A stretch of 64,000 nt of DNA. Source: Cristatella mucedo (taxonomy: Eukaryota > Bryozoa > Phylactolaemata > Cristatellidae). Under the pieces are notes generated by a model. That model did no database searches, was not told the origin of the DNA, and saw only the letters and a program-made list of their open reading frames with translations. The stretch spans positions 190,001 to 254,000 of the forward strand of contig WPIO01000012.1 of the NCBI GenBank assembly GCA_009760855.2, written 5' to 3'. The position numbers and the translations under genes are program-made. Positions 36,408 to 64,000 of the stretch are shown piece by piece. The first letter of the stretch is position 1, and each line of letters begins with the position of its first letter.

Positions 36408-36555
36408 TAATTCATTTTTATAGCACCCCAAGGGAGTTCAGTCTCTATTCAGGCGCTTCATATATGCCACGGGGCTCGAGCTCATGACCTCTCACAAATA
36501 CATTCACCTTGACCTTGGTCAAAGCGAGCACATTAACCACTGGGCCAGACTAGCA
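36408..36555 (-). mobile_element. SINE A
   Basis: On the minus strand: 'gctagtctggcccagtggtt', 'aatgtgctcgc', box B 'gaggtcatgagctcgagcc', and the LINE-like end with 'gagactgaactcccttgggg' and 'tgctataaaaatgaatt'. It carries an extra spacer between the boxes, as does the copy at 10326. Confidence 0.85.
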
Positions 36556-36984
36556 CGGCAGAGAGCACGAATCTGGCTGAGCCAATAAAAATTGAAAAAC
36601 GAAACGAAAACGGAAGTTCGGATTCGCTTTAATATCCACACAGAATGCCCGTTTAAAGAGCGCATTGGCAGTCGAAAGAGAGGGCTTGTCTTAGAAGTAA
36701 AGAAATTAAATTTAACTACGTGCGATGCACTCACGCTGAGTGGTGGCCTGAAAGACTGCCACCTGAGGCATTGTGCTTCGCTGTGCTTAAACAGGCTCCT
36801 CGACGACATAAGACGACCGGTCACATCTGCGAATTTACAGGCGTTTCATGCCCACAAAAAAACCATCAGCCTCGTACACGTTAGGGTGCACCAGTGGCTG
36901 ACGCCATTCGTTTTGAGCCGTAAACTGCTGCACGCCTTGACTTTGCTTATGAAAATACCAGCACAACTAGACTAACAAGCCGAG

Positions 36985-36990
<6 letters not shown>

Positions 36991-37074
<84 letters not shown>
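36991..37074. repeat. (GT)n microsatellite, 42 units
   Basis: Uninterrupted GT run read directly. Confidence 0.98.
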
Positions 37075-37075
<1 letters not shown>

Positions 37076-37450
37076 GTGACTAAATCGGGTAGACTGCGGT
37101 CTGCACAGCGGACAGCGAAACCCGATGCTCGGCCGTCTGTCCATCCCGCAGCTGAACAAGAACGCCATTAGTAGTTTCGAGGACGTACAGCGCAACTACA
37201 TGCGCAAGCCAGAGAGCCAGCGGAGCGCCAGCGACAGCAACGAACAACCGCCAAACATCTAACAAACAAGCGGCGGAGCGGCCTGGAGCGGCCTACAGCG
37301 TACGCTGCCCCAAGAGGCGCGCGCATGGCAGCTCAAAGACGACCAGCGCAGCGGGCCAACACTGAATTCTCGCGATTCCAGCGCCAACGGTTCGCAGAGC
37401 CGGCACACAAACAGCCAGGCGCCGCGGCGAGCGCATGAGTGCTACTACCT

Positions 37451-37479
37451 CCCCCCCCCCCCCCCCCCCCCCCCCCCCC
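37451..37479. repeat. Poly(C) run of 29
   Basis: 29 consecutive C residues about 250 bases upstream of the RSF1 start codon. Such runs are prone to sequencing and assembly error. Confidence 0.95.
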
Positions 37480-37635
37480 GCGCGCATCGACGCCTCAGAA
37501 AAAGCGCCCCATTCAAGCTGACAACAGCCGCGGATACTGTTAACTACGAACCCAAATCGCCGGTACAGTTACAGTAAGACCACAGTGACCAAGTAGCAGA
37601 GTAGTGGCGGCAGCGGCTGCGCACCGACACTTAGA

Positions 37636-37662
37636 GCCGGTCGGTCGGTCGGTCGGGCGGTC
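37636..37662. repeat. (GGTC)n run in the RSF1 5' region
   Basis: 'ggtcggtcggtcggtcgg' followed by 'gcggtcg', in a GC-rich block just upstream of the RSF1 start codon that probably belongs to the promoter or 5' UTR. Confidence 0.85.
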
Positions 37663-37727
37663 GTCGAGCGTACGTACGTACCACGCGAGACGCTACTGGC
37701 TAGGCCAGTACTACAGCGGCACACACG

Positions 37728-63609
<25,882 letters not shown>

Positions 63610-64000
63610 CACGCATAAGCGGCAGCAGGGGCAGGCACATCACTATTTATGGATCTCACCCGCCGTGCAAACTAACAAAATCGAAGCCTGCTTGCCTGCT
63701 GGCTGTCAGAGCAATCTGTTTCCCGGCCTCTTTGAACGAACGCCTTTTGCCTGCTTATGTTGCTGCTTGCGCAGTTCGGAGTGCTCGTGCGAGTCAGGAT
63801 TAGCATTGTTGTCCTCATACTTTAAGAATACATGCTTATATTATTCGCATGCATGGCATATGCCCGTGAGGTATTTTGACCAGGTGCCTCAAGGATTCAA
63901 GGTTTTGGATATTGCTAGGATTACAGCCAGTGCAGCTTGAATGCTCGCGTCGCTGAACTTCGGACTGCAAAGGAAGCTTTCAGAGGGTGATGATGAGTGA
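63610..64000 (+). other. RSF1 3' UTR (start)
   Basis: Sequence after the RSF1 TAG stop. No AATAAA is visible before the window ends, so the transcript probably continues past 64000. Confidence 0.55.

Overview
This window is animal nuclear DNA. It has spliced genes with GT-AG introns in varied phases, long introns, LINE and tRNA-type SINE copies, and very long dinucleotide and trinucleotide runs. I assembled five host genes by hand from exon homology, splice sites and phase agreement. All five families are metazoan, and the LRR-Ig receptor has the Kekkon-like layout best known from protostomes, so I infer a bilaterian, probably a protostome. I cannot name the species.

Layout: (1) 3944-8017 (+), a Kekkon-like LRR-Ig single-pass membrane protein in 7 coding exons, 662 aa. 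(2) 10976-18124 (-), the first two coding exons of a YIPF5/Yip1-type Golgi protein; its membrane-domain exons were not found. (3) 21583-23722 (+), ribosomal protein RPL9 (uL6) in 4 coding exons, 189 aa, with a likely 5' UTR intron and a clear poly(A) signal. (4) 26107-33114 (-), mitochondrial ribosomal protein MRPL28 in 5 exons, 258 aa. (5) 37728-63609 (+), a complete orthologue of the chromatin remodelling subunit RSF1 in 16 coding exons, 1539 aa, with its PHD finger and an unusual Tyr/Gly/Gln/Ala-rich C-terminal exon. Exon lengths sum to multiples of three for every complete gene, which supports the models.

Between and inside the genes lies one dominant LINE family (CR1/L2/Jockey-like reverse transcriptase, 5'-truncated, ending in a conserved hairpin and an ATT-rich tail). 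There are also two SINE families: SINE A, whose 3' end resembles the LINE hairpin, and SINE B, which occurs in normal, inverted-head and palindromic forms. A Ty3/Gypsy pol remnant, a possible MITE, nested insertions and many microsatellites complete the picture. The five genes have unrelated roles (cell surface, Golgi membrane, cytosolic ribosome, mitochondrial ribosome, chromatin) and I see no functional cluster. The most unusual points are the RSF1 C-terminal domain, the SINE-LINE shared hairpin, the SINE B palindrome, the inverted repeats flanking YIPF5 exon 1, and the apparent absence of the YIPF5 membrane exons.
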